Source: Ruminococcus flavefaciens ATCC 19208 (lineage in GTDB: Bacteria; Bacillota; Clostridia; Oscillospirales; Ruminococcaceae). Taken from it: a DNA stretch of 64,000 nucleotides. Of the stretch, positions 41,681-51,514 are shown in pieces. How positions within the stretch are numbered: the stretch's first letter is position 1; every line of letters begins with the position of its first letter. A program made the position numbers and the translations under genes. The stretch spans positions 124,001-188,000 of the forward strand of contig NZ_JAEF01000006.1 of the NCBI RefSeq assembly GCF_000518765.1, written 5' to 3'. Under the pieces are notes generated by a model. The model searched no databases, was not told the DNA's origin, and was given only the letters and a program-made list of their open reading frames with translations.

Positions 41681-42598
41681 ATGGGTAAGGTATCCGTTGC
41701 TGAAATCAAAGAACTCATGAAGTCCACAGGCGTTGGTATGATGGACTGCAAGAAGGCTCTCGAAGAGAACGATGGCGATATGGACAAGGCTATCGAGTTC
41801 CTCAGAGAAAAAGGTCTCGCTACACAGGCTAAGAAGAGCGGCAGAGCTGCTGCTGAAGGCGTAGTTACTGCTGTAGTTAACGGTGAAGTTGGTGTTCTTC
41901 TCGAAGTAAACACTGAAACAGACTTTGCTGCAAACACAGATGATATCAGAAACTTCGTTGCTAATGTAGCAAACACAATCATTGAAAAGAACCCTGCTGA
42001 TGTTGAGGCTCTCAAGGCTATGCAGATCAGCGGCGGCAGCAATACAGTAGGCGAAGTTCTTACAGAACTCGCTGGCATGAAGATCAGAGAAAACATCGTT
42101 ATCCGTCGTTTCGTAAGACTCGAGGGCAAGCTTGCTTCTTATATCCACAATGGCGGCAGCATCGGCGTTCTCGTAAAGATGGACACAGATCTTTCTGCTG
42201 ATCAGGTCGCAGTTATCGGTAAGGACGTTGCTATGCAGTCAGCAGCTCTTAATGCTCCATATCTCTGCCGTGAGCAGGTTCCTGCTGAGGTTCTCGAGAA
42301 GGAGAAGGAGATCATGCTCGCTCAGATGTCTGAGGATCCTAAGATGGCATCAAAGCCTGAGCAGGTTCGCGTAAAGATCGTTGAAGGTAAGGTTGGTAAG
42401 TACTACAGCGAGAACTGCCTCCTTGAGCAGGCATTCGTTAAGGATGACAAGCTCACAGTTCAGGGTTATGTTGACGCAGAGGCTAAGAAGCTCGGCGGCT
42501 CTATCAAGGTAACTGATGTTATCCGTTACGAGCGCGGCGAAGGTGTTGAGAAGAAGGAAGACAACCTCGCTGACGAAGTAGCTAAGATGATCAAGTAA
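41681..42598 (+). CDS. tsf: Translation elongation factor Ts
   Basis: A 305-residue EF-Ts with the N-terminal UBA-like domain VSVAEIKELMKSTGVGMMD CKKALEE and the core NTETDFAANTDDIRNF (contacts EF-Tu), followed by the two subdomains and a C-terminal DVIRYERGEGVEKK. It exchanges GDP for GTP on EF-Tu. Codon use shows strong bias (GCT, CTC, AAG), as expected for a highly expressed gene. AGGAGG precedes the ATG. Confidence 0.98.
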   Translation: MGKVSVAEIKELMKSTGVGMMDCKKALEENDGDMDKAIEFLREKGLATQAKKSGRAAAEGVVTAVVNGEVGVLLEVNTETDFAANTDDIRNFVANVANTIIEKNPADVEALKAMQISGGSNTVGEVLTELAGMKIRENIVIRRFVRLEGKLASYIHNGGSIGVLVKMDTDLSADQVAVIGKDVAMQSAALNAPYLCREQVPAEVLEKEKEIMLAQMSEDPKMASKPEQVRVKIVEGKVGKYYSENCLLEQAFVKDDKLTVQGYVDAEAKKLGGSIKVTDVIRYERGEGVEKKEDNLADEVAKMIK

Positions 42599-42614
42599 TC
42601 AATGTTCAATATAT

Positions 42615-42647
42615 GCGGCAGTCCCTTTTTATGGCTGCCGCTTTTTT
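42615..42647 (+). terminator. Terminator of tsf
   Basis: GCGGCAG (42615-42621) and CTGCCGC (42635-42641) followed by six T. Confidence 0.85.
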
Positions 42648-42665
42648 ATTAAAAGGGTGATGTAT

Positions 42666-43358
42666 ATGAAAAAAAGTATTATATATAAGATTTTAGCTGT
42701 TGTTTTGGGTATCGCTGTTGTAGTTGTTGGAATGAAAGATGTACAATTATACCTCAGCGGCAAGGTACTCGACCTTAATACAGCAACAATGGACGATTTT
42801 GGCAAGGAGATCGTTGTTGAAGGTGATATAAATTACGTTGTTGGCTGCTTTGCTGTTTATGAGGAGAAGGATAAGACTCTCGGCATCACAACAAGCAAGC
42901 GTGAGACTAACTATTACATAGTTGAAAACCTTTCAATGGATGTTTTGAAAAAATGGTTTACAGAGGATGAGGATTTCGAAGAGCCTGATAACTATTTCGC
43001 ATACGTTGTTTCAGCAGGTTCTGATGAAATGAAGGCAGCACTTGATGCTAACGCTAACGGCTGGGTCAAATATTTTGACGGTAAGACAGATACTATGCCC
43101 GAGCCTGTTCATTTTGAAGGAAAGCTCTGGAGACAGCCGACAGAGGAAAAGTATAAGAATTATAAGAAAGAGGCTCTTGATGAATGGGGCTTTGATGAAT
43201 CTGAGATAGCCGAGCTCAAGGCTATGGACAACAGACCTGACAAAACATCAATTATAGTAGTTGCTATCGGAGCGCTTATAGCTCTTGGCGGACTCGCTTT
43301 TCTTATTGTTCCTTTTATCCTCGGAAGAAAAAAGAAAAATGATGTTGATTATTATTGA
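42666..43358 (+). CDS. Uncharacterised two-TM membrane protein
   Basis: About 230 residues with a TM helix near each end (KILAVVLGIAVVVVGMKDV at about 7-25; TSIIVVAIGALIALGGLAF near 200-225) and a KKK stop signal. The middle ~170 residues are an acidic soluble domain facing outward, starting DLNTATMDDFGKEIVVEGDI, with YIVENLSMDVLKKWF and PVHFEGKLWRQPTEE. This topology occurs in a common uncharacterised Clostridiales family. ATG at 42666 is preferred, eight bases after AGGG; 42657 and 42660 are alternatives. It has its own strong terminator. Confidence 0.8.
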   Translation: MKKSIIYKILAVVLGIAVVVVGMKDVQLYLSGKVLDLNTATMDDFGKEIVVEGDINYVVGCFAVYEEKDKTLGITTSKRETNYYIVENLSMDVLKKWFTEDEDFEEPDNYFAYVVSAGSDEMKAALDANANGWVKYFDGKTDTMPEPVHFEGKLWRQPTEEKYKNYKKEALDEWGFDESEIAELKAMDNRPDKTSIIVVAIGALIALGGLAFLIVPFILGRKKKNDVDYY

Positions 43359-43393
43359 TAACAATTAATTGGACAAATATTCCACAGAATTGA

Positions 43394-43436
43394 ACCTGTA
43401 TTATTGTAAGATGTTACAATAATACAGGTCTTTTTT
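43394..43436 (+). terminator. Strong terminator
   Basis: ACCTGTATTATTGTAA (43394-43409) and TTACAATAATACAGGT (43414-43429), a perfect 16 bp stem with a GATG loop and six T. Confidence 0.95.
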
Positions 43437-43450
43437 CGTATGGTTTTCCC

Positions 43451-43479
43451 TTGAAGTAATTTGGAAAATATGTTATAAT
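43451..43479 (+). promoter_or_regulatory. Promoter of the MoxR operon
   Basis: TTGAAG at 43451-43456, 17 bp spacer, TATAAT at 43474-43479 with extended TGt. Confidence 0.75.
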
Positions 43480-43525
43480 AGTTTTAATTGAATGATATTG
43501 TTCAGAATAATGAGGTAAAGGATTT

Positions 43526-44461
43526 ATGAATAGTAATATCAGTAAACTTGCAGGCTCTGTTGGGAGAGTTATTGTCGGTAAGAAGGATACTGTTATAAAG
43601 CTTATTGCTGCCCTTCTCTGTGAGGGTCATGTACTTCTTGAAGATGTTCCGGGCGTTGGAAAGACTCAGCTCATAACGGCTCTTTCACGCTCTATAGGCG
43701 GAAAATTCAACCGTATCCAGCTTACTCCCGATGTAATGCCTTCAGATATCGCAGGCTTTACTATGCTTGATTCGAGCAGAGGGGATTTTGTTTACCGTGA
43801 CGGTGCGGTAATGTGTAATTTTTTGTTGGCTGACGAGATAAACCGTGCTTCGCCGAAGGTACAGTCGGCACTTCTTGAGGCTATGGAGGAGCGCCAGATA
43901 AGTCTTGACGGTGTTACACATAAGCTGCCTCGTCCGTTCCTTGTAATGGCAACCCAGAACCCTGTTGAAACTTATGGTACATTCCATCTTCCCGAAGCTC
44001 AGATGGACAGATTCTTTATGAAGCTGTCTATGGGCTATCCTTCATTGGATGAGGAATTTGAGATACTCGGCAGGACAGAGGATCACAATCCTATCGCAAA
44101 TATAACCGAACCTGTAATGACTGTTGACGATATTGCCGCTATGCAGGAGGCTGTAAAGCGTGTTAAGGTCACTGACAGTGTAAAGCAGTATATAATAAAT
44201 ATCGTTTCATCTACCCGTCAGGACAGAAATACCGTTCTCGGTATAAGTCCGCGTGGAAGCATTGCGCTGTTCAAGGCAGCAAAGGCATATGCTTACATCT
44301 ATGAGCGTGACTATGTTACTCCCGATGATGTAAAAAATACAGCTGTATCTGTACTTGCGCACAGAATTATCCTTTCTCCGCAGGGCAAAACGACTTTTGT
44401 CACAGGTGAGGCGTATATAGAAAATGTCATCAGGAACTGTCCTGTTCCTGCAATGGGCTGA
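43526..44461 (+). CDS. MoxR-family AAA+ ATPase
   Basis: A 311-residue AAA+ protein: Walker A DVPGVGKTQL, then RIQLTPDVMPSDIAGF, Walker B LLADEINRASPKVQ with the sensor-type SALLEAMEERQ, FLVMATQNPVE, and the C-terminal lid ISPRGSIALFKAAKAYA. MoxR proteins act as chaperone-like ATPases for partner complexes, often with DUF58 and VWA or transglutaminase proteins. The partners follow directly: the DUF58 gene overlaps its stop by one base. Confidence 0.95.
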   Translation: MNSNISKLAGSVGRVIVGKKDTVIKLIAALLCEGHVLLEDVPGVGKTQLITALSRSIGGKFNRIQLTPDVMPSDIAGFTMLDSSRGDFVYRDGAVMCNFLLADEINRASPKVQSALLEAMEERQISLDGVTHKLPRPFLVMATQNPVETYGTFHLPEAQMDRFFMKLSMGYPSLDEEFEILGRTEDHNPIANITEPVMTVDDIAAMQEAVKRVKVTDSVKQYIINIVSSTRQDRNTVLGISPRGSIALFKAAKAYAYIYERDYVTPDDVKNTAVSVLAHRIILSPQGKTTFVTGEAYIENVIRNCPVPAMG

Positions 44462-45633
44462 TGGCTAAGCATATAAAAAGCATCGTAAGTGTTATCGCTG
44501 TTGCTTTTCTTGTATATATTTTCACATTCTATATAGACGGCGAAATGGGCGTTATCCTGCTTGCATTCGTTGTTTTTGCACCTCTTGTATCTCTTTTCTT
44601 TGCGCTTTATGCTCGGAAGAGAGTCAGGGTTACGTTTAACTGTGATGCATATGTACAGAAGGGCAGCTATCTCGAAGTAGAAGTTACTGTCAGAAAAAAC
44701 GGAGGCTTTCCGCTTGCTATACTTGAAATATGTCCGTATGCAAGCGATGTGTTCGGACAGAGGGTAAAAAAACGCAAGCTTACGATGTTTAATGAAGAAA
44801 AGAGAACTTTTACCTTCAGTCTTGATGCTTTGATCGGCGGAAACGGCGAAGTAGGCATATATGCTGTATATTCATGCGGATTTCTCGGATTTATGAGATT
44901 TCCTGTTAAGACAAAGCTTCCCGAGCCTGCCTCTGTAGGAGTTATTCCGCAGATACCCGATATAAAATCTTCTTCACAGCTTTTCCGTTCTATAGCAAAT
45001 GTGGTGCATACCAGTGATGAGGAAGAAGAAAATGATACAAGTATGCTTTTTTCTTCCAATACATCTCCCGGATATGAGCACCGTGAATATGAGCACGGCG
45101 ATCCGCTGAAGCGTATAAACTGGAAGCTGTCGTCTAAAAAGTCAAAGCTTATGGTCAGACTCGACGAAGCTGTAGCTTCGGTGCAGCCTGTTATCGTACT
45201 TGACCTGTTCCGCAGAAGCAGTGTTCCTGCTGAAAACGCAGTCAGGGGAGAGGAGCAGCTCATTCGCTCGGTCTTCGGACTTCTTTTCCTGCTGGTAAAG
45301 CAGGGAATAGCCTGCAACTTTGTATATCGCAATTCTTCGGGCGACAGTGTTGTTGAAAGCGTGGATAATCCCGATTATCCCAATCAGCTTCTTCTGAAAG
45401 TTCTTTCGACAAGAGTTGTGACTGATAAAAGAGTAGACCTTTCGGGGCTTGGAGCCTCCGTCTGTGCCTGTGTTATTGCAACTACAGACGCAGGAGCTGG
45501 CTTCTCTGCTGTGACAGATCAGATAGAAAGTAATGAAAATGTAAGTATAATCGGTCTTTCCGTAGCGTCTGCGAATTCCACATCGCTGCCGCTGTGGTAT
45601 CTTGACGAGGAAAACAACTTTAAATTGGTATAA
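44461..45633 (+). CDS. DUF58 membrane protein
   Basis: The 390 residues begin with two close TM helices (about 6-45: IVSVIAVAFLVYIFTFYI and IGVILLAFVVFAPLVSLFFA-like), then a beta-rich extracytoplasmic or cytosolic part. The DUF58 core is SPGYEHREYEHGDPLKRINW followed by KLSSKKSKLMVRLDEA, with a degenerate VWA-like remainder (PVIVLDLFRRSS). DUF58 proteins are regular partners of MoxR ATPases. The start shares a base with the MoxR stop (TGATG), which implies coupled translation. Confidence 0.92.
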   Translation: MAKHIKSIVSVIAVAFLVYIFTFYIDGEMGVILLAFVVFAPLVSLFFALYARKRVRVTFNCDAYVQKGSYLEVEVTVRKNGGFPLAILEICPYASDVFGQRVKKRKLTMFNEEKRTFTFSLDALIGGNGEVGIYAVYSCGFLGFMRFPVKTKLPEPASVGVIPQIPDIKSSSQLFRSIANVVHTSDEEEENDTSMLFSSNTSPGYEHREYEHGDPLKRINWKLSSKKSKLMVRLDEAVASVQPVIVLDLFRRSSVPAENAVRGEEQLIRSVFGLLFLLVKQGIACNFVYRNSSGDSVVESVDNPDYPNQLLLKVLSTRVVTDKRVDLSGLGASVCACVIATTDAGAGFSAVTDQIESNENVSIIGLSVASANSTSLPLWYLDEENNFKLV

Positions 45634-45636
45634 ATA

Positions 45637-47970
45637 ATGAATGAAATCAAAAAGACAAATTTCAGTCTTGGATCATTTCTGCTGAGGACTCTCCTCGATC
45701 CCGTACTTTGGTATACAGTGTTTATAATGACTGCTTTGATGTACCATTACCGTGATCGTACCGATGAGGACCTTGAAAGCTACCTTTTTGCTATAGGCTG
45801 GGGAGTTGCAACGTATTTGATCGGCTGGCTGGTTTTCAGGATATTCGATTATATGCAGAAGCATCATATTATCGGCTTCGTTATATATTCGATGCTTGCG
45901 GCTGTTTTCGGTTTTATAGTACGTTCTGCTATTGACAAGGGACATGAAAACTATCCTATCTCATGGCTGCTCTGGTTCCTTACTCCTCAGGATTCAGTTG
46001 ATTACAACAGATGGTATACGATCGGCTTTTTCATATTATTCTTCTTATTTATGGCTTCGGTAATATATTATTTCACTCATGTGAGATACAGGATATTTAT
46101 GAATTTCCTGATATTTATAATACCGTTTGCTATTTATGGTAAGGAATATGAGAAAATGCCGACGCTGTTCATAATATTCCTTGCAGTCGGATATATACTG
46201 CTTATGGTATATTACAGGCAGCTGAAGGACAGTGAGAATACAGAGTTTATTGACAGAAAGCGTTCATGGAAGGTAATTGCGTCATATGCTGTAGCATTTG
46301 CGTCCATAGCAGCGATCTTTCCAAAGCCGAATATTACGGCAAACAGAACATATATCGAAACCCTTATCAATGCTGAACAGCTCACTGACAGACTCGATGC
46401 TATGCTTAATGCATTCAGAGATACAACCTCGGGACAGCAGTTCAGATCAAATCAGAACTGGGGGGTATATGATGCTGTTGCAAGTGAGCCGCTGCGTATA
46501 AAGACTCAGACTTTTTCAACCTATAGTTTTGAAAATGATCAGTGGAGCCTGAAGCGGATTGATAATTATTACTATGACAGGACAGTAACAGATTCTGCTC
46601 CTATGGATCTATGTCCAAGAATGGGGCTTGCTGATGCTTTCCTTGAAGCAGCAAGGCTTGACAGTGATTTCGCAGAGCGATACGGTCTTACGGAATATGT
46701 CAGCGAAGGACTTGATGTTCCTGCGCTCAGACACGTAAAGTTTTACAGTATGGGCGGAATCATTGGTGTTTCAAACGGCGCTGAAACCGCTCCTGTTCCG
46801 CAGTTCGCTGTCAGAATGACAGACTGCACGAGAAAGGGTCTTATGGTAAGATACCATGGCGGTGTTATTGGAGCTGTAAGGCAGTCAGGAGATAAAAACA
46901 GGTGGGACGAGTTTTCAACTACCGAGCGCTTTGAATTTGATTACAGTGCGGATACCTTCTTCCTCAGCAATAAGAATCTTGGTTTTATTGCTCAGCTCAA
47001 TAAATATGACTATAAGACTTTGCTTGATGATACAGATGATGTCTTGAGCGAACACTATGATGATACTGATAAGAGCGAAGATTTCGATCTTATCTATGAT
47101 TATTTCAATGTTCAGTACTATTTCTACGGTGATTTTTATGATTATCTCCTTGATTACGGTGATAAATCGAATATAAAGGAGCTTGCACAGCAGATAACCG
47201 CAGGCTGTGAAACAGATTATGAAAAAGCACAGAAGCTTGAAATGTATTTTTATGACAACGATTATAAGTACGATCTGGGTTATAGAAAGAAAAAGGGCGA
47301 AAATGCCGAGGATTTCCTTTTTGACACAAAAACAGGCGTATGCTATGAATATGCTACCTCCATGGTGCTTCTTGCAAGATCACTCGGAATACCTGCAAGG
47401 TACTGTGAAGGCTATAATATGAACAGGCAGGACGATGAACTGACGTTCAAAGATGCGAATTATTATATCACCACTCAGGATGCTCACGGTTTCCCTGAGC
47501 TCTACATCAGAGGATACGGTTGGGTAAGCTTTGAACCTACGGTTACAGATAGTGTGGTTGAAACAACAAATAAGAACTCTGCAACAGCAATGCTCTCAAA
47601 GGCTGGCCTCGGAATTCTTTTAGCGGGATTGCTTGCACTTCTTTTCCTGTTTGTATATCCGTGGCTGTCACATAAGATATTCGTATACAGAAGCAGGAAG
47701 CGTTCGCCAAAGGAGCTTGTAAGGGCTGTAATGCACAGGATTTGCAAGATATACGACATCGAGGACGTTAATACGTCGCAGGAGGTCTGTGATCTCGTAC
47801 ATGAGACAACAGGTGCGGATATCGCAGAGACCGCAGTTATTTTCGATAAGTCCGTTTACGGTGACAAGCCTGTAGATGAATACGAAAAAGAAAGAGCTCT
47901 GACGGAATACATAAAGGCGTATGAAGCGTTCAGAGAATACAAAAAAAGAAAGGGCATAACAAACCGATAG
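45637..47970 (+). CDS. Transglutaminase-like membrane protein
   Basis: 777 residues with about six N-terminal TM helices (to about 215), a large extracytoplasmic part with a papain-like transglutaminase core, one more TM helix (about 655-680: GLGILLAGLLALLFLFVYP) and a cytosolic C-terminal helical domain. The catalytic triad is visible: C569 (TGVCYEYATSM), H617 (DAHGFPEL) and the acidic partner in GWVSFEPT. This is the third member of the MoxR-DUF58-transglutaminase set found across bacteria. The role is presumed in cell-envelope protein modification or maturation, not shown experimentally for this subgroup as far as I know. Confidence 0.92.
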   Translation: MNEIKKTNFSLGSFLLRTLLDPVLWYTVFIMTALMYHYRDRTDEDLESYLFAIGWGVATYLIGWLVFRIFDYMQKHHIIGFVIYSMLAAVFGFIVRSAIDKGHENYPISWLLWFLTPQDSVDYNRWYTIGFFILFFLFMASVIYYFTHVRYRIFMNFLIFIIPFAIYGKEYEKMPTLFIIFLAVGYILLMVYYRQLKDSENTEFIDRKRSWKVIASYAVAFASIAAIFPKPNITANRTYIETLINAEQLTDRLDAMLNAFRDTTSGQQFRSNQNWGVYDAVASEPLRIKTQTFSTYSFENDQWSLKRIDNYYYDRTVTDSAPMDLCPRMGLADAFLEAARLDSDFAERYGLTEYVSEGLDVPALRHVKFYSMGGIIGVSNGAETAPVPQFAVRMTDCTRKGLMVRYHGGVIGAVRQSGDKNRWDEFSTTERFEFDYSADTFFLSNKNLGFIAQLNKYDYKTLLDDTDDVLSEHYDDTDKSEDFDLIYDYFNVQYYFYGDFYDYLLDYGDKSNIKELAQQITAGCETDYEKAQKLEMYFYDNDYKYDLGYRKKKGENAEDFLFDTKTGVCYEYATSMVLLARSLGIPARYCEGYNMNRQDDELTFKDANYYITTQDAHGFPELYIRGYGWVSFEPTVTDSVVETTNKNSATAMLSKAGLGILLAGLLALLFLFVYPWLSHKIFVYRSRKRSPKELVRAVMHRICKIYDIEDVNTSQEVCDLVHETTGADIAETAVIFDKSVYGDKPVDEYEKERALTEYIKAYEAFREYKKRKGITNR

Positions 47971-47989
47971 TCTGAACGGAGGTTTTATT

Positions 47990-49228
47990 ATGCAAAAGGC
48001 AAAAGCAAAAGGAATACTATGTTTCTTGCTTACACTTCTTATGTTTGCAGGAGTGTTTGCAGGAGTGTTCACCCCTCGAAAGTATGCCTTGGCGGCAGAA
48101 GATTTCCGTATGTGGCGTCAGCTTGACGATCGCTGGGGAAATACTGCTATGGGCGGTACGACTGTACGCAGGTCAGGCTGTTATATCACTTCTATAGCAA
48201 TGGTTGCAGTGGCTTCGGGCGCTCGTGATACAGACAGCTTTGATCCCGGAGTGTTTGCAAAGCAGCTCAATGATATGGGAGCTTTCAGCAGCGGCGGTGC
48301 GCTTATAGCATGGGCATCAGTAAACAAGGCTATTCCCGAGATAAGCATTGCAACAGCAAACATCAGCTTCAAATCGGGAGATCAGAAGGGAAAAGCGGCC
48401 GAAATGAAGGAATACCTTGATAAAGGTATGTATGTTATATGCAATGTCGGCGGACATTGGGTATATGTAGACGGCATCATAGGCGATGACGTTTATATGG
48501 CTGATCCCGCAAAGGACGATATTCTTATGTTTGAAGCCTATAATAATGCAGGAATCAACTGTTATCAGGCTTTGAAGGGCAAGAATCCATACAGCGGCTT
48601 TACTCCGCTTAAGACAAATACCGCAGAGGTAGCGACTTCAGCTTCATCGTCAACTGCAACTACTGCAACGACAGTAACTGCTGCTTCAACAACAAAGGCT
48701 GCGGTTTCAACTGTAAAGACTTCGGCAGCAACAAGTACATCGGTTGCTAAAACCACTGTAACTTCTGCGAAAACAACCGTTGCTGCAAGCACCTCAAAGG
48801 CTGCTCCAAAGGAGTACAAAACAGGCGAGTATTACTGTACGTCAGATGAAAAAATTGATATCTATGCCGATATCAAAGACACAAAGTCTGTTATCGCTGC
48901 TCTTGAATACGGTAACGTGGTGAATATCATCAGTGTTAACGGCAGCTATGGCGAAGTCAGTATAGACGGTAAAAAAGGCTGGATAAGTCTTGATAAGCTT
49001 GAATATGCAGACAGTGACAAGAAGCTTTCAGCAGGTGATATAAACGGAGACGGTTCGGCTGATGCTTACGACCTTGCGCTTTTGAATGAATATATCATAA
49101 GCCGTGAAAAGCTGCCCGAGGGTATTTCAGTACTTACAAGTCAGGAAATAAAGGCTGCTGATCTTAGCGGCGATGAAATAATAAATAATACAGATGTGCT
49201 GTTATATCTCATGCTCATCTGCAATTAA
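47990..49228 (+). CDS. Secreted C39-like peptidase-fold protein with SH3 domain and dockerin
   Basis: 412 residues: signal peptide (about 1-34), a C39_2/papain-like domain (36-200) with putative Cys C64 (RRSGCYITSIAM), His H156 (VGGHWVYVDG) and Asp in MADPAKDD, a long Ala/Thr/Ser linker (205-275), a bacterial SH3 domain (about 280-340, KIDIYADIKDTKSVIAAL and GEVSIDGKKGWISLDKL), and a dockerin (GDINGDGSADAYDLALLNEY, ADLSGDEIINNTDVLLYL). It is probably a cell-wall or protein-targeting cysteine hydrolase attached to the scaffold. It follows the MoxR set by 19 bases, so it may be part of that operon, and could be one of its clients. Confidence 0.87.
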   Translation: MQKAKAKGILCFLLTLLMFAGVFAGVFTPRKYALAAEDFRMWRQLDDRWGNTAMGGTTVRRSGCYITSIAMVAVASGARDTDSFDPGVFAKQLNDMGAFSSGGALIAWASVNKAIPEISIATANISFKSGDQKGKAAEMKEYLDKGMYVICNVGGHWVYVDGIIGDDVYMADPAKDDILMFEAYNNAGINCYQALKGKNPYSGFTPLKTNTAEVATSASSSTATTATTVTAASTTKAAVSTVKTSAATSTSVAKTTVTSAKTTVAASTSKAAPKEYKTGEYYCTSDEKIDIYADIKDTKSVIAALEYGNVVNIISVNGSYGEVSIDGKKGWISLDKLEYADSDKKLSAGDINGDGSADAYDLALLNEYIISREKLPEGISVLTSQEIKAADLSGDEIINNTDVLLYLMLICN

Positions 49229-49243
49229 GGAGAAATATTATTA

Positions 49244-50209
49244 ATGGAATGGACAGAAGTCAATATTTACACTACCACCGAAGGAATAGAACTGCTTTGC
49301 TCAAAGCTGACCGATATAGGCATAAAGGGCTTTTCTATCAAGGACTCTGAAGATTTCAAGGAGTTTCTTGAAAACAAGAACGGTCAGTGGGACTACATAG
49401 ATGATGATCTTATGGGGCTGTCGGAATGTGAGACCTGTATAACAGTTTATATACCTTCAAACGGACAGGGAGCAGAAATGCTGCTTGCAATAAAGTCTAT
49501 GCTTTCTGACATGAAGGCGAATGACAAGGACGGAGTTTACGGTCGCCTTGAAGCAGAAATGACAAGTATCCGCGAGGAGGACTGGGCTAACAACTGGAAG
49601 CAGTATTTCAAGCCCTTCAAGGTAGGCGAAAAGCTTGTTATCAAGCCTTCATGGGAGGACTACGATAATACTGACGGCAGGATAATCCTTGAAATTGATC
49701 CTGCATCAAGCTTTGGTACAGGCAAGCATCATACCACAAGACTTTGTCTTGAGGTACTTGAGAAATATCTCAATAAGGGCGACAAGCTGCTCGATATGGG
49801 TTGCGGAAGCGGTATCCTTTCAATAGGTGCCATGCTTCTGGGAGCAAAGAGCGCTGTAGCTGTGGATATTGAAGAGAACGCTGCTGTTACTGCTCTTGAA
49901 AATGCAGTGAAGAATCACATCTCACCTGATGTATACAAGACGTATTTCGGTAATATACTCACTGACAGCGAGCTTGCTGACAGGATAGATGATAAGTACG
50001 ATATCATTGCAGCAAATATAGTTGCAGATGTGCTTATCGCTATGAAGGACAGCTTCCGCAGATACCTTAAAGAAGGAGGCATACTCATAGTTTCGGGTAT
50101 CATTGAGGAGCGTATGGACGAGGTCATAGATGCTCTTGTTTCGGCAGGCTTCAAGGAGCCGGAGCCTGAGGTAAGAGAAGGCTGGGCAGCCGTTAAATTA
50201 ACAGTTTAA
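49244..50209 (+). CDS. prmA: Ribosomal protein L11 methyltransferase
   Basis: 321 residues with the N-terminal L11-recognition domain (WTEVNIYTTTEGIELLCSKL) and a class I SAM methyltransferase domain: IDPASSFGTGKHHTTRLCLE, then LLDMGCGSGILSIGAMLLGA and NIVADVLIAM. It trimethylates L11. AAGGAG lies nine bases before the ATG. It directly follows the C39-like dockerin gene (15 bases). Confidence 0.96.
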   Translation: MEWTEVNIYTTTEGIELLCSKLTDIGIKGFSIKDSEDFKEFLENKNGQWDYIDDDLMGLSECETCITVYIPSNGQGAEMLLAIKSMLSDMKANDKDGVYGRLEAEMTSIREEDWANNWKQYFKPFKVGEKLVIKPSWEDYDNTDGRIILEIDPASSFGTGKHHTTRLCLEVLEKYLNKGDKLLDMGCGSGILSIGAMLLGAKSAVAVDIEENAAVTALENAVKNHISPDVYKTYFGNILTDSELADRIDDKYDIIAANIVADVLIAMKDSFRRYLKEGGILIVSGIIEERMDEVIDALVSAGFKEPEPEVREGWAAVKLTV

Positions 50210-50256
50210 TATTATGCAGAGCATATATTGATAATTATTATTAAGGAGAATAGAAA

Positions 50257-51453
50257 ATGGGAATTTTTAAGAAGAAGAACAATCAGAAGGAAGAAAACAT
50301 ACCTGCTGCTGATCCAAAAGCTGCAATAAAGCAGATGGTTCTTGAAGGTCTTAATGCAAAGCTTAACGGTACTCTTTATGATGATTGTGTTATCATGCCA
50401 AAGGGCTTTACAATAGACGTTCAGATAGGCAGAATGGAAGAAAATGAAGGTATAAAGATCCTTCAGACTATCTTCGTTATAACAAACGACGACTTTGACG
50501 AGCCTATCATCGAGCCTGTTGACTCACAGGGACAGACTGATGAAGAGGCTGCAAATATGGCTGTTGAGATCTTTAACGGTGGTGTATGGCATCCTCTCGA
50601 TCAGTCAATGACTAAGAAGAACCCTCAGCATATCTCTGTTGACTTCCTCAGACAGCATTACGATTTCGATATGTATGCTCAGTCAGTTGTAAGAATAGGA
50701 GTAAAGAACAAGCAGCCTACAATGCTCATAAACTTTATCAGAAACGAGATACCTAAGTATCTCGGTTCAAAGAAGTATTACTGGCTGAGAGTTTATCTTG
50801 CAAAATATAAGGAAAAGAAGATAATAGAGGTACGTATAAATGGTTCTGTGTGCGTAGAACTTCCTAAGTATTTCGAGGAATATGTTGAAAAGGAAATGGA
50901 CGCAGAACAGACATTCGTATCGGAAAAGCAGTATGCTATATTTGTTCAGCGCGAGGACGACCAGTGTCCGTTCAAGAAGGATCTGGTTATGAATGCTTCA
51001 AGGGAAACTATAAAGCTTATGTCAAATATCAAGTCCGCTGAGGAATATCAGGATATGCTCAAAAAGCTTCAGGAGCTTACTGAAGGCGACATGAATCTCG
51101 CTTCAGAGATAAGAGTATTTATACCTGAGATATTTGCTAAGCTCACACTTGGCTACAAAGAAGGCGACAGCCTCTTCCTTCTCGAAGGCGAAGGCGAGGA
51201 GCAGCAGAGCATAGAGTTCAAGAAAACTCAGCTCCGTTCATATTTCTATATGCAGCAGGCTGTTCTTGAATATCTCGGTGGAAAGCCCACTCAGGAGGAG
51301 GTATCACGCATAGTTACTAACAGCGTGGCATTCCGAGAGCTCAGAAATGCTATCGAGACTGCTAAGGAGCAGGGAAAGGAGATCAAACCTGATGATCTTT
51401 TCGTTCCCGGTACTTCTTACAAGATCGGTCACGAAGGCTACAGAGTCTGGTAA
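50257..51453 (+). CDS. Uncharacterised 398-residue cytosolic protein
   Basis: No signal peptide or TM helices. The first half is a strand-rich part with NAKLNGTLYDDCVIMPKGFT and DVQIGRMEENEGIKI, the second half helical and acidic (MNLASEIRVFIPEIFAKLT, EGDSLFLLEGEGEEQQSIEF). The C-terminal ~100 residues (PTQEEVSRIVTNSVAFRELR) look like a four-helix segment. It may belong to an uncharacterised DUF family common in gut Firmicutes; I cannot name it with confidence. AAGGAG precedes the ATG. It has its own terminator, and lies between prmA and the L21 operon. Confidence 0.8.
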   Translation: MGIFKKKNNQKEENIPAADPKAAIKQMVLEGLNAKLNGTLYDDCVIMPKGFTIDVQIGRMEENEGIKILQTIFVITNDDFDEPIIEPVDSQGQTDEEAANMAVEIFNGGVWHPLDQSMTKKNPQHISVDFLRQHYDFDMYAQSVVRIGVKNKQPTMLINFIRNEIPKYLGSKKYYWLRVYLAKYKEKKIIEVRINGSVCVELPKYFEEYVEKEMDAEQTFVSEKQYAIFVQREDDQCPFKKDLVMNASRETIKLMSNIKSAEEYQDMLKKLQELTEGDMNLASEIRVFIPEIFAKLTLGYKEGDSLFLLEGEGEEQQSIEFKKTQLRSYFYMQQAVLEYLGGKPTQEEVSRIVTNSVAFRELRNAIETAKEQGKEIKPDDLFVPGTSYKIGHEGYRVW

Positions 51454-51462
51454 AAGAAATAT

Positions 51463-51493
51463 CTTCCCCTGTGTGCAGCAGGGGAAGTTTTTT
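51463..51493 (+). terminator. Terminator before the L21 operon
   Basis: CTTCCCCTG (51463-51471) and CAGGGGAAG (51479-51487), then six T. Confidence 0.9.
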
Positions 51494-51514
51494 AGGATTT
51501 ATTGCAAAAAATGC

